This document shows positions 31,540 through 40,489 of a stretch of DNA of 64,000 bases, piece after piece. Under the pieces are notes generated by a model. The model searched no databases, had not been told where the DNA came from, and worked only from the letters and a program-made list of their open reading frames with translations. The DNA is taken from NCBI GenBank assembly GCA_016719815.1, contig JADJYK010000006.1, positions 62,001 to 126,000 on the forward strand, in the 5' to 3' direction. The stretch comes from Chitinophagaceae bacterium. GTDB taxonomy: Bacteria > Bacteroidota > Bacteroidia > Chitinophagales > Chitinophagaceae. Made by a program: the position numbers and the translations under genes. How positions within the stretch are numbered: position 1 is the first letter of the stretch; the number at the start of each line of letters is the position of its first letter.

Positions 31540-31547
31540 CAAAGATA
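31540..31547 (-). promoter_or_regulatory. -7 element of the cca gene
   Basis: TATCTTTG on the minus strand, 5 bases before the ATG at 31534; an exact TAnnTTTG match that implies a leaderless or very short leader. Confidence 0.45.
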
Positions 31548-31603
31548 ACTTATGTGCCTTTATTAAGAAAGTTGCAGAACGATACGCCTGCCTGATCTTT
31601 TAA

Positions 31604-31679
31604 CGTATTGAAAGCCTGAAAGGCTTTAACCTGCCTGTCGGCAGACAGGCTTAAATAGCTTCGGGTGAAACCCGGAGAA
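31604..31679. repeat. Composite intergenic repeat with nested 20-bp palindrome
   Basis: An outer element reads AAGCCTGAAAGGCTT (about 31610-31627) and, on the other side, TTAAATAGCTTCGGGTGAAA then CCCGGA. Between them lies CCTGCCTGTCGGCAGACAGG (31630-31649), a 20-bp imperfect palindrome. The same 20 bases occur again at 44250-44269 in unrelated flanks. Confidence 0.6.
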
Positions 31680-31687
31680 CTTAAAGA

Positions 31688-32254
31688 TTAATTTGCCCCA
31701 AGTCTTACATAGACAATTTTATGTTTCTTCGGATTAAAATCGCCGTCGCCCAGCAGCCTTTTTATAAGATAACCCACACCGATAAAAGCACCGGCCGCTG
31801 CATATTTCCCCAGGTTATCATTACTGAACAACGGTTCTTTATCACGCACTGAATTAAAACCGCTCAGCAATATAGTGCCTGCCCCGCCAATGATAAAGGC
31901 TTTACTGATAAGCCCCGGCAACCTGCTTCTGCGGATATTCAAACTGATTCTTTTTATATCAGTGTATTTCACTTTTGTAATATAAGCAGCAATAGTGTCA
32001 GCCACCCTGTTGCCCCACACCGTTGGCGATATCCTTATATCATACCACAGAATAAACAAACTGTCATCGGCGATATTCCTGATGGTGCCGCTCACAAATA
32101 CACCATCGTTTCTTTCGAGTGAGATAAATGAACCGGAGTAAAAAGACTTGACAGCCACCCCGTTTTTCTTTTTAACACTGATGAAATCCGCACTCTGCGA
32201 AAATGAAGCAAATGATACCAGCAAAAAGAAGATAATGCTAAGCAGACGGTTCAT
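31688..32254 (-). CDS. Exported protein of unknown function
   Basis: 188 residues with a signal peptide (MNRLLSIIFFLLVSFASFSQ). Residues 20-110 look like a small beta-rich domain (GSFISLERNDGVFVSGTIRN), possibly a structural or stress-surface module. A hydrophobic glycine-rich segment (KAFIIGGAGTILLSGF and YAAAGAFIGVGYLIKRLLG) near residues 120-165 may anchor it in a membrane. I recognise no family. It has its own -7 element and is flanked downstream by a composite repeat, so it is probably monocistronic. Confidence 0.7.
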   Translation of the reverse strand: MNRLLSIIFFLLVSFASFSQSADFISVKKKNGVAVKSFYSGSFISLERNDGVFVSGTIRNIADDSLFILWYDIRISPTVWGNRVADTIAAYITKVKYTDIKRISLNIRRSRLPGLISKAFIIGGAGTILLSGFNSVRDKEPLFSNDNLGKYAAAGAFIGVGYLIKRLLGDGDFNPKKHKIVYVRLGAN

Positions 32255-32258
32255 GTTT

Positions 32259-32266
32259 CAAAAGTA
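32259..32266 (-). promoter_or_regulatory. -7 element upstream of the 188-residue exported protein
   Basis: TACTTTTG on the minus strand, 4 bases before the ATG at 32254; exact TAnnTTTG match with a leaderless spacing. Confidence 0.4.
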
Positions 32267-32297
32267 TAACCACTGCTGTATAAGTAATGTTAAAGTG

Positions 32298-32864
32298 CTA
32301 TGGTCTTATTATCTGCAATTTTCCGTTCTCCCATTTAATTATAGATGACGGAGCCGCAAGGGCCACATCCTTCTGCCTGTATTGCACAACATAATCAACA
32401 CCCGCTGTTATCCCTTCACTTATTTCCGCAAAGTTTTTTGCAGGAGGCAGACCCGATATATTTGCCGAAGTGGAAACAATCGGTTTCCTGAACCGTTTTA
32501 ACAGCTGTTTGCAAAATGGTTCACCACAGATACGTATTGCAATACTACCATCTTCTGCCACTAAATTATCAGCAAAGCCGATAGCGCCATCATAAATTAC
32601 TGTTGTTGGCTTAGGATATTCCTGCAAATAATCGAACAAGGCCAGGTCAACCGAGGCCACATATTTCAGCACATCGTTTTCTTCTGGCACCAGCACAATC
32701 ATGGCTTTTTCATCAGGCCGCTGCTTCAGGGCATATACTTTTGCCACGGCTTCAGCATTGGTGGCATCACAGCCTATTCCCCATACCGTATCGGTGGGAT
32801 AAAGAATCAATCCCCCATTTCGCAATACCTGCAGACAGGCCTCTATATCTTTCTCAAAATCCAT
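32298..32864 (-). CDS. L-threonylcarbamoyladenylate synthase (Sua5/YciO/YrdC family)
   Basis: Makes threonylcarbamoyl-AMP from threonine, bicarbonate and ATP for the t6A37 modification of ANN-decoding tRNAs. It is 188 residues, a stand-alone TsaC/YrdC domain. Visible motifs: GGLILYPTDTVWGIGCDATN, KQRPDEKAMIVLVP, SIAIRICGEPFCKQLL and KPIVSTSANISGLPPAKN. The start ATG overlaps the stop of the upstream GT4 gene (TAATG), implying translational coupling, although the two functions are unrelated. The frame is intact. Confidence 0.93.
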   Translation of the reverse strand: MDFEKDIEACLQVLRNGGLILYPTDTVWGIGCDATNAEAVAKVYALKQRPDEKAMIVLVPEENDVLKYVASVDLALFDYLQEYPKPTTVIYDGAIGFADNLVAEDGSIAIRICGEPFCKQLLKRFRKPIVSTSANISGLPPAKNFAEISEGITAGVDYVVQYRQKDVALAAPSSIIKWENGKLQIIRP

Positions 32865-34011
32865 TATAGCGATTTATACACTTCCATTACATTAGCGGCG
32901 CACCGTTCGGGTGTAAACAATGACGCATAAGCAAACCCTTTCTGCCGCATCTGTTCTGCCACTTCTCCGTTGCTGTATATTTCTTTCATGCCCGCAGTAA
33001 TCTCTTCCGCCACCAGCGGGTTGACATAGTACGCTGCATCTCCCCCGGCCTCGGGCAGACAGGAAATGTTTGAGGTAATGACGGGCAGCCCGCTGTTCAA
33101 TGCCTCCAGTACCGGGATACCAAAGCCTTCAAATGTGGACGGATAAATCATCGCCACCGCCTGCTGGTATATTGCCGGAAAATCAGCCGCTGATTGAAAA
33201 GAGGCCAGCGACTTAGCATTCTCATTCTCCGAAAGGAAAATAATTCGATGCCCCAGGTTGTTCTGCACTATAAAATCTTTTACCTGCTGTTTGTACTTGC
33301 CACCATCGCCAATCACCACCAGCGGAATATTCAGTTCCTCCCGCAGCAGGAACACCGCCTTGCACACATTCAGCAGGTTTTTTCTTTCAATAATAGAACC
33401 TACATACAGAAAATATTCATCCGGCAGGCTGTACCTTGCCTTTACGGTTTTCTTTTCCTCCTCACTCACTTTAATACCGAATGAAGGATTGCAGCTTTGG
33501 TAGCATACCACAATCTTTTCTTCCGGTGTGTGGTAGAAGTCCATAATATCCTGCTTGGTCTGTTCGCTGATGGCAATCACCTTATCAGCATGGGCACAGG
33601 CAAAGCGGAACTTCTTACTGTAAATCTTTACATCAATCGCATTGTATTGCTCGGGTTGCGTTCATGAATCAGGTCGTGGATGGTAACCACCGATTTAATG
33701 CCCGTCTTCTCTATCCCCACCGGAATCTCATGGCTCAGTCCATGGTAGAGGTCAATGCCCAGGCCTTGCAGGTCTTTGGTTACCCAGCTGCTGCGCCAGG
33801 CCGATGGAAAAAGCTTATTCAAAATCCTGAAGGCAGCACCTCATGCAGGGTTTTTTCCTATCAGCGAAAATCTATCAGATGCCTTTGGATTAAAAAGAAA
33901 ATACTGATGCTCCGGATAATACGCTGCAAGGGAACGGATCAAAGTACGGCTGTAGTGCCCCAGCCCCGTTCCGTTATGATAAGCTCTCTTTGCATCAAAT
34001 CCTATATTCAT
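32864..34011 (-). CDS. GT4 glycosyltransferase (three frameshifts)
   Basis: Family 4 glycosyltransferase of about 382 residues, GT-B fold. From ATG 34011 it begins MNIGFDAKRAYHNGTGLGHY; an apparent TGA near 33840 arises from a shift that is undone near 33822 (true sequence likely LHEVLPSGFLNKLFPSAW). A third shift near 33660 leads into NPEQYNAIDVKIYSKKF and then the C-terminal domain with FLYVGSIIERKNLLNV and the donor-binding region YPSTFEGFGIPVLEALNSGL. It uses an activated sugar that cannot be inferred. Its stop overlaps the start of the Sua5-type gene. Confidence 0.85.
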
Positions 34012-34223
34012 AAAAGCAAAGTTGCAGAATATTTTGGTGAAACGTAATGTAGTTTACTGGTTATAATTTGCTGCCAGCCCCCTGAATAAGTTCTGTGCAG
34101 GTGCTAAATAACTCTCAGCAGATTTAGTATGCTGTCTTCTTACCTCCGTCCTCCGGTTTCTGAGTTTTACTGCAATATCTCTTCCTTAAAACATTGTACA
34201 TTTAGTAATCTAAACTAGCATTT

Positions 34224-35855
34224 ATGAAACGCAGGGACTTTATTACCAATGCAGCTTTTGCATCAGCCGGTATGGCAACCATTCTCAACACCGCATGTAA
34301 TAATGCTGACGATAAAACAAAAAAGAAAGACGATGGCAATGCCGTTTCAGGTTTTGAACTGGATGAGGAAAGCATCTCATCGCTGCAGGAGAAAATGGCA
34401 ACCGGCACATTCACTTCAGAACAAATAACACAACTCTATCTTGCCAGGATAGCAGCTATTGACAAAAGCGGCCCAAAACTGAATTCAGTTATTGAAATCA
34501 ATCCCGATGCGGTTAGTATTGCCAAAAAAATGGATGAAGAAAGAAAAGCCGGCAAGCTCAGAGGCCCCATGCATGGCATACCGGTTCTTATTAAAGATAA
34601 TATTGACACGGCTGATAAAATGCAAACCACGGCCGGTTCGCTTGCAATGGAAGGTCATATCGCTGCCAGCGATGCTTTTGTTGTAAAGCAACTGCGGAAG
34701 GCCGGCGCTGTTATTATGGGCAAAACCAACCTCAGCGAATGGGCCAACTTCCGGTCATCTCATTCTTCTTCCGGCTGGAGCAGCCGCGGCGGACAAACAA
34801 AGAATCCCTATATACTCGACCACAACCCCTGTGGCTCAAGCTCTGGTTCGGGAGCAGCCGTATCGTCTAACCTGTGTGTGGTTGCAGTGGGTACCGAAAC
34901 AGACGGCTCCGTTACCTGCCCGGCATCCGTAAATGGTATTGCCGGATTAAAACCAACCGTAGGACTCATAAGCCGTTCCGGCATTATTCCAATCTCTGCC
35001 ACACAGGATACGGCCGGCCCAATGGGCAGAACAGTAAAAGATATTGCCATCCTGCTGGGAGCAATGACGGGCATTGATGCTGCCGATGGTATAACCAGGG
35101 AAAGCGAAGGAAAAGTACAGCCTGATTACACAAAGTATCTTGATGCAAACGGGCTGAAAGGAAAACGCATTGGTATTGATAAAAAAACACAGGGCTCCAA
35201 TAAGTTCATGCTTGCCCTCATGGATAAAACCGTTGAGCTGCTGAAAAAACAGGGAGCTGAAATTATTGATATTGAATACAGCGAAAAAATAAACAAGCTG
35301 GGCGATGCAGAGTTTGAACTGCTGAAGTTTGAATTCAAAGACGGGCTGAACAAATACCTCGCTGCCACAAATGCCAAAGTAAAAACCCTGAAAGATGTAA
35401 TTGAGTTCAACAAGGCAAATGAAGATAAAGCAATGCCCTACTTCAAACAGGAACTGCTCGAAGCATCAGAAGAAAAAAAAGGGCTCGACAGCAAAGAATA
35501 CAAAGAAGCTTTCCAGAAAAGCCATCTTCACTCCCGGAAAATAATAGATGGTGTAATACAAGAAAACAAACTTGATGCAATCTGCGGCCTTACTATGTCG
35601 CCGGGATGCAGTATCGATGTGATGTATGGAGATAAGTGGGGCGATGTTTCCCTTACAACACCTGCCGCTATTACCGGCTATCCGCATATTACTGTTCCCG
35701 GTGGTTTTGTGTATGGTCTCCCCGTTGGTATTTCCTTTTTCGGTACTGCCTGGAGTGAACCAACGCTGTTTACAATCGCCTACGCCTGCGAACAGGCTTC
35801 CAAAGCAAGACTGGCTCCAAAATTTAAAAAAGCATTCCTTGATTCAGAAAACTAA
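34224..35855 (+). CDS. Exported amidase (amidase-signature family)
   Basis: Amidase-signature hydrolase of 543 residues. The N-terminus MKRRDFITNAAFASAGMAT has a twin-arginine-like RRDF and ends ILNTACN, so export and possible lipid attachment are likely. The Ser-cisSer-Lys triad is present: Lys in GIPVLIKDNID (near 123), cis-Ser in CGSSSGSG (near 206), nucleophile Ser in TDGSVTCPAS (near 230). It resembles GatA-like amidases and peptide amidases; since there are no GatB or GatC genes nearby and it is exported, tRNA amidation is unlikely. The frame is intact; transcribed alone. Confidence 0.9.
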   Translation: MKRRDFITNAAFASAGMATILNTACNNADDKTKKKDDGNAVSGFELDEESISSLQEKMATGTFTSEQITQLYLARIAAIDKSGPKLNSVIEINPDAVSIAKKMDEERKAGKLRGPMHGIPVLIKDNIDTADKMQTTAGSLAMEGHIAASDAFVVKQLRKAGAVIMGKTNLSEWANFRSSHSSSGWSSRGGQTKNPYILDHNPCGSSSGSGAAVSSNLCVVAVGTETDGSVTCPASVNGIAGLKPTVGLISRSGIIPISATQDTAGPMGRTVKDIAILLGAMTGIDAADGITRESEGKVQPDYTKYLDANGLKGKRIGIDKKTQGSNKFMLALMDKTVELLKKQGAEIIDIEYSEKINKLGDAEFELLKFEFKDGLNKYLAATNAKVKTLKDVIEFNKANEDKAMPYFKQELLEASEEKKGLDSKEYKEAFQKSHLHSRKIIDGVIQENKLDAICGLTMSPGCSIDVMYGDKWGDVSLTTPAAITGYPHITVPGGFVYGLPVGISFFGTAWSEPTLFTIAYACEQASKARLAPKFKKAFLDSEN

Positions 35856-35904
35856 ACCCCTGTAAATGCAATAGTGTATTATCATACCTCACACATCATT
35901 TCCT

Positions 35905-35912
35905 TATTTTCG
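35905..35912 (+). promoter_or_regulatory. -7 element of dapD
   Basis: TATTTTCG, the TTCG form of the -7 element, 20 bases before the ATG at 35933. Confidence 0.45.
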
Positions 35913-35932
35913 CAGGCAAAACAAAAATTTAA

Positions 35933-36738
35933 ATGAAAGAACTGATACTCGAAGCATGGGGCAACCGTGATTTACTGAAGGATAACCAATACAGCGATGC
36001 CGTAAGGGCGGTGATGGAAGAACTGGACAAAGGCCGCCTCCGGGTAGCCGCACCCACAGATGATGGCTGGCAGGTAAACGAATGGGTAAAGCAGGCCATC
36101 CTGATGTACTTTGGCATTCAGCAGATGCAGACATGGGAAATAGCCCCCTTTGAGTTTTACGATAAAATGCTGCTCAAGAAGAATTACAAAGAGCTTGGCG
36201 TACGGGCCGTGCCGCATGCCGTTGCCCGCTATGGCGCCTACCTTGCCAAAAACGTGGTGTTGATGCCCTCTTATGTAAACATCGGCGCTTATGTGGATGA
36301 AGGCGCCATGGTGGACACTTGGGCCACCGTGGGCAGTTGCGCACAGATAGGCAAAGGCGTACACCTGAGCGGCGGTGTGGGCATTGGCGGAGTGCTGGAA
36401 CCGCTGCAGGCCACTCCCGTCATTATTGAAGATGGCTGTTTCCTCGGCAGCCGCAGCATTGTGGTAGAAGGTGTGGTGGTGGAAAAGAAGCCGTACTGGG
36501 TGCCAACGTGGTGCTCACCCAATCTACCAAGATAATAGATGTAAGCGGCCCCGAGCCCATCGAAATGAAAGGCCGTGTGCCGGCCCGCAGTGTGGTAATA
36601 CCCGGTTCTTATACCAAAAAGTTTCCGGCGGGTGAGTTTGGTGTGGGCTGTGCCCTTATCATTGGCCAGCGTAAACCCAGCACCGATTTAAAAACCAGTT
36701 TGAACGATGCCCTGCGGGATTTTAATGTGAGTGTGTAA
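35933..36738 (+). CDS. dapD: Tetrahydrodipicolinate N-succinyltransferase (one frameshift)
   Basis: Succinylates tetrahydrodipicolinate in the lysine and diaminopimelate pathway; about 269 residues. The start MKELILEAWGNRDLL and the central left-handed beta-helix repeats (GAYVDEGAMVDTWATVGSCA, QIGKGVHLSGGVGIGGVLEP) are typical. The first frame ends at 36535 in a non-family tail, while the other frame carries on VLGANVVLTQSTKIIDVSG to the normal C-terminus at 36738. One A is missing near 36486. Since it is needed for cell-wall synthesis, an error in the sequence is more likely than a real break. A strong terminator follows. Confidence 0.93.
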
Positions 36739-36766
36739 ACGAACAGCACCAAATATAACGTACTGT

Positions 36767-36795
36767 CACCCCGGGCTTGACCCGGGGTCTTTTTA
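36767..36795 (+). terminator. Terminator of dapD
   Basis: Stem ACCCCGGG / CCCGGGGT (36768-36775, 36781-36788) with loop CTTGA, followed by CTTTTT. Confidence 0.85.
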
Positions 36796-36835
36796 CTAAT
36801 TAGCGGCACGAAAACTCATAAAGTAAAGAATGAAT

Positions 36836-37530
36836 TTATTCTGAACTCCCATACCCGGATACGCTCCTGAGAATGCTTTCAATTTTTACTATTTGCTGCG
36901 GTACATTCCGCGGTTCAAGGTGTGCATATAATCCTTCAGCCAAAGCAGGATCATTCAACAAAGCACAAAACTCTTCAGTTAAATAACTTCTGAGCGGTTC
37001 CTGAGAATTAAGCAGCAATCGTTCTGCCTCACTGTTATTTTCGAGTACATAAACAATATCTTCAAAATCGCTGCTCAAACGATAATCATTCCCTCCCCTG
37101 TTTTTATAAGCCTCAGTTTTGAAGCAATAAAAAAGGGCAATGAAAAAATTTTCACCGTCATATCGTCCAGCAAAACAGGTATCGCCTGTTTAAACCCTTC
37201 GGCATACCATTTATTACTGAAGCCAATTACTTCAGCTACTGTTGGCTATATATCTACAATAATGCCCTGCGTCTGGTAGCGGCATCTCACCCCTGAAGCA
37301 GTATCATTTGCAAATCCGGCATACCTTAATTGTTCATCCAGCGCAGCATACCCGGCGTACGAAGCCAGTTCTATTACAACATCCACATCATCTGTTGGCC
37401 GGCTTTCTGCGGCTGCGGCGTCGGCGTACAATGAGACTGTAGCACCGCCCACAAACACAACATCCTTTTGCAGGTTATTCAATGCCCGGGCTACTGCTTT
37501 TATCCTGGTAATATTTATCTGATGCGACAT
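36836..37530 (-). CDS. AbiEii-like nucleotidyltransferase (stop and frameshift)
   Basis: About 231 residues of the nucleotidyltransferase (Pol-beta-like, AbiEii/AbiGii-toxin) fold. The N-terminus MSHQINITRIKAVARAL leads to the family motif VVFVGGATVSLY and the acidic pair RPTDDVDVVIEL. Then QTQGIIVDI is followed by an in-frame TAG (37246-37248), after which the same frame continues PTVAEVIGFSNKWYAEGFKQ. Another shift near 37090 gives DYRLSSDFEDIVYVLENN, the family C-terminus, ending at 36836. It starts 2 bases after the stop of the winged-helix gene, so they form one unit resembling type IV AbiE toxin-antitoxin pairs. Function here is inferred. Confidence 0.7.
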
Positions 37531-37532
37531 TC

Positions 37533-38049
37533 TTAATTATCTAACTTTTTTCTGAGTAATTCTTCAGCCATTTTAATTTCCCTCACTTTTCCGGTTCTGA
37601 TCACATCGCACAAAGCCATCAGGTTATAAAACTCAGTATCTTTTTTTGCTGCTTTAACCGTTCCGGGATATAGAGGTTCTATCAGCGTTCCTCTTTCTTT
37701 ACCATCAGCATCCGGCCAAACAAATTTCTCTGCTGAAGCTAAGTACCCGGCTATTACCGGTGCAGAATGCCCTGTAGGCATCCCCTTCACCAGTGGCCCC
37801 GGAATGGCAGGAAACACATACTTCAAACCGTGAAGCAGGAAATCTAAAAGCGATTTTTTTAAATACCTTTTTCCGGGAGGGGTCTATTAACCCCGCCGTA
37901 GCCGACCGGCCAAGCGATTCGGTTACTTCTGAAGCACTGATAAAAAGTTCAGCCGAAAGATCTTTGTTCATCCATGGCTGTCCTTCTTTTGCTACAATTT
38001 TCAGTAGCAAAGCAATATCATGCGGCCGCATCCCTTTATGTTGCTTCAT
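37533..38049 (-). CDS. Winged-helix DNA-binding protein paired with nucleotidyltransferase (one frameshift)
   Basis: About 172 residues. It starts MKQHKGMRPHDIALLLKIVA (38049), with a helix-turn-helix segment MNKDLSAELFISASEVTESL in the first 70 residues. The frame shifts near 37858 in an A/T run; the joined sequence reads KKSLLDFLLHGLKYVFPAIP, then GPLVKGMPTGHSAPVIAGYL and a C-terminal half ending LLRKKLDN. It is directly followed by the nucleotidyltransferase, in the order antitoxin/regulator then toxin typical for AbiEi-AbiEii. I am confident of the DNA-binding N-terminus but not of the antitoxin role. Confidence 0.65.
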
Positions 38050-38455
38050 TTCAATAATTTGGATAAAAATACACAATAATTCTTGATTCGCAAATTGCGA
38101 ATTACGAATTTCAGAAGCCTACCTCTTAACCCGTCTGTGACATTAACAGCCGCTCCTGCTGATTGCCAGAAGCCGGACTACATGGCAGTTTGCAGCACCA
38201 TAACTCCCTTACAGCTCCCAATCTCTACCACTACTACCTCACTGCTGTCTCACTGTATTAAAGAGTGGGAAAACACTGACTATTAACTGGTATAAATGTC
38301 AAAGTATTTTATACTTCTTATGGGAACTTTGTTTTTCTATCGTGCACACATAAACAAAAAGAGCAACCACTCTCCTTGACTGCTCTTCCTACCATTTTAT
38401 CCAAAAACCATTTCAACAATTGCCGTTTTAGTAATACATTTGCCGCCCGGTTGCT
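38050..38455. other. Intergenic region with an orphan hairpin
   Basis: No convincing gene: a 67-codon frame at 38083-38286 (plus) shows no family resemblance. The only structure I see is an inverted repeat AAGAGCA / TGCTCTT (38359-38365, 38381-38387), which on the minus strand is followed by a T run and so looks like a terminator without an obvious gene before it. Confidence 0.4.
38435..38442 (+). promoter_or_regulatory. -7 element upstream of tRNA-Pro(GGG)
   Basis: TACATTTG, an exact TAnnTTTG match, 13 bases before the mature tRNA start. No TTG at standard spacing. Confidence 0.4.
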
Positions 38456-38528
38456 CGGGTGGTGGCGCAGCCGGTAGCGCACTTGCATGGGGTGCAAGTG
38501 GTCGCTGGTTCGAATCCAGTCCACCCGA
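38456..38528 (+). tRNA. tRNA-Pro (anticodon GGG)
   Basis: Acceptor CGGGTGG pairs with CCACCCG (38521-38527); discriminator A at 38528; CCA is not encoded. Anticodon stem CTTGC / GCAAG, loop ATGGGGT, anticodon GGG at 38489-38491. T-arm GCTGGTTCGAATCCAGT. Confidence 0.95.
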
Positions 38529-38536
38529 CATCTGAA

Positions 38537-38561
38537 GGGGAACTACCGGGTTCCCTTTTTT
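38537..38561 (+). terminator. Terminator after tRNA-Pro(GGG)
   Basis: Stem GGGAAC / GTTCCC (38538-38543, 38550-38555) followed by six T. It separates the two proline tRNA genes into independent units or attenuates the second. Confidence 0.75.
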
Positions 38562-38589
38562 CCTCCTTCGCCATACTTTGGCGGATAAA

Positions 38590-38666
38590 CGGGATGTAGC
38601 GCAGCCCGGTAGAGCACTACGTTCGGGACGTAGGGGTCGCTGGTTCGAATCCAGTCATCCCGACCA
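38590..38666 (+). tRNA. tRNA-Pro (anticodon CGG)
   Basis: Acceptor CGGGATG pairs with CATCCCG (38656-38662); discriminator A; CCA encoded at 38664-38666. Anticodon stem CTACG / CGTAG, loop TTCGGGA, anticodon CGG at 38624-38626. Confidence 0.95.
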
Positions 38667-38671
38667 TTTGT

Positions 38672-38698
38672 AAAAGTCTGTACAAGCAGACTTTTTGC
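38672..38698 (+). terminator. Terminator after tRNA-Pro(CGG)
   Basis: Stem AAAAGTCTG / CAGACTTTT (38672-38680, 38687-38695), loop TACAAG, followed by a T-rich tract. Confidence 0.75.
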
Positions 38699-38720
38699 TT
38701 TTTTTCTGCCTGACAAGCCA

Positions 38721-38728
38721 TAACTTCG
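38721..38728 (+). promoter_or_regulatory. -7 element of the dihydroorotase-like/glycan operon
   Basis: TAACTTCG, the TTCG form of the -7 element, just 7 bases before the ATG at 38736. Transcription would begin at or next to the ATG, i.e. a leaderless mRNA. Confidence 0.45.
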
Positions 38729-38735
38729 TGGCTTA

Positions 38736-40079
38736 ATGAAACTACTCATTAAAAACGCAAGGGTTACCGACCCGGCCTCTCCCCACAACGGACAAACAGC
38801 AGATATTTTTATTGAAAACGGCACTATCAGTCGCATAGGCAATAACCTTTCGGTGGCTGCCGATAAAACCATCGACATCCCCGGCCTGTATGTATCACCC
38901 GGCTGGGTGGATGTGTTTGCCAACTTTGCCGACCCCGGGTATGAATACAAAGAAACCCTGGAGACCGGCGCTGCTGCTGCCGTCGCCGGTGGCTTTACCG
39001 ATGTGATGGTGATACCCAATACCAAACCGGTGCTGCAAAACAAGGCAGCGGTGGAGTATGTTACCCATAAAAGTCAGCAGTTGCCGGTGAGCATTCACCC
39101 CATCGGCGCCATTACCCGCAATACCGAGGGCAAGGAGCTGGCCGAGATGTATGATATGAAAACAAGCGGTGCTGTGGCCTTCAGCGACGGGCTGGACTGT
39201 GTGCAGAGTGCCGGACTGCTGGTAAAAGCACTGCAATATGTAAAGGCATTTGACGGCATCATCATCCAGTTGCCCGATGATAAAAGCATTAACCCCCACG
39301 GACTGATAAACGAAGGCATTGTATCCACCCAGTTAGGTTTGCCCGGCAAGCCTGCCCTGGCCGAAGAGCTGGTGGTGGAACGGGATATTAAGCTGGCCCG
39401 CTATGCGGAGTCGAAAATGCACTTTACCGGGATAAGCACAGGCAATCGGTGGAGTACATAAAGAAAGGAAAGCAGACGGTACTGCCGTCAGTTGTTCGGT
39501 TACACCCTATCATCTTTTCTTTTGTGATGAAGACATGACAGGCTACGATACAAACCTGAAAGTAAACCCTCCATTACGGAACAAAGAAGACAGGGACGCA
39601 TTGCAAAAAGCCATTACCGAAAATACAGTTGATTGCATAGCCACCCACCACCTGCCGCATGAGTTTGACAGCAAGGTACTCGAGTTTGAATATGCCAAAT
39701 TCGGGATGATTGGATTAGAAACGGCCTATGCCGCCCTGTGCACTGCCCTGCCGGAAGTGGCGCAGGAGAAATGGGTGCAACTGCTGGCCGTAAACCCAAG
39801 GGCTATCTTTGGCCTGCCTGTGGCATCGGTACAAGAAGGAGCAAAAGCCATACTTACGCTTTTGAACCCGGAAAGCAATGGACGTTTACTGAAGAGAACA
39901 TCAAATCAAAATCAAAGAATACGCCTTTTGCAGGCACTGCATTTACCGGTAAGGTAACCGGCATTATTAACGGAACTAAATCGGTGCTGCCACAACCCAA
40001 CAAACATGAAACTGACCCCCGCTATAAAAGGAGGCATCACCGGTGCCCTGATGATAATTGTTTCGGTGCTGGTATTTAA
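38736..40079 (+). CDS. Dihydroorotase-like protein lacking catalytic residues (three frameshifts)
   Basis: Amidohydrolase-fold protein of the dihydroorotase family, about 415 residues. It begins MKLLIKNARVTDPASP. Where active enzymes have the metal motif HxH, this one reads PGWVDVFANFADPGYEYKET; the later His in HxSTA-type position is Gly (HFTGIST) and the catalytic Asp is His (CIATHHLPHE). It is therefore probably inactive, perhaps a structural partner of aspartate transcarbamoylase. Frames change near 39442, 39495 (into AVSCSVTPYHLFFCDEDMTG) and 39870 (into EENIKSKSKNTPFAGTAFTG). Family similarity ends near 39981; the last frame stays open to 40079, so the true stop is uncertain. It heads a plus-strand run of glycan genes. 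Confidence 0.8.
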
Positions 40080-40489
40080 CGCCGGGCTGCCGGGCGACTC
40101 TGTGATACACTATCTTGTATTTGCCATCTTTGGTGCCGGTATCATCTGGGCACTGATTGCCTATAAAAAGCTGACGCCTATACGGGCAAGTTTGGCGACC
40201 TGTTTAACCAGGGATTCAGAACCTTTATCATCCCCATCCTGATGATGGCGGCCTTTACATTCATCTTTAACAAGATGCACCCGGAGTTTGCCACTGAATC
40301 GGCCAAAGCCTACAAGGCCGAACTGGTGAAAGACAAAAGCAAGCTTCCAAAGGAGATTGATGAGAAACAAAAAGATATGAAAAGGGCTATGCCACGGCGT
40401 TGGTTTACGGCTCAATTTTAGGATATTTGATAATTGGTGCCGGCGTAACTGCTCTTGCATCATTAACATTAACAAAGAGAACAAGCTGA
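40006..40489 (+). CDS. DUF4199-type membrane protein (two frameshifts)
   Basis: Membrane protein of about 161 residues. It begins MKLTPAIKGGITGALMIIVS with two hydrophobic helices; then, after a shift near 40175, TGKFGDLFNQGFRTFIIPIL and a soluble lysine-rich loop; and after a second shift near 40385, KGYATALVYGSILGYLIIGA to the stop at 40487-40489. The topology and the FNQGFRTF stretch match DUF4199 proteins, often found next to a GT2 gene in Bacteroidota. The stop overlaps the ATG of the GT2 gene (TGATG), so the two are coupled. Function unknown. Confidence 0.7.

Noticed and set aside
32825..33065. Pieces resembling the 20-bp palindrome (GCAGACAGG) at about 32833 and 33054
   Set aside because: They lie in conserved codons of the Sua5-type and GT4 genes (EACLQVLRNGG, SCLPEAGG) and match only 9 or 10 bases; coincidence.
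38083..38286. 67-codon plus-strand frame between the winged-helix gene and tRNA-Pro
   Set aside because: No recognisable motif, no promoter at the right distance, low-complexity Thr/Ser content; treated as intergenic.
38318..39043. Minus-strand frames across the two tRNA-Pro genes and the dihydroorotase-like gene
   Set aside because: They read the tRNA genes in antisense and the start of a conserved plus-strand gene; no family resemblance.
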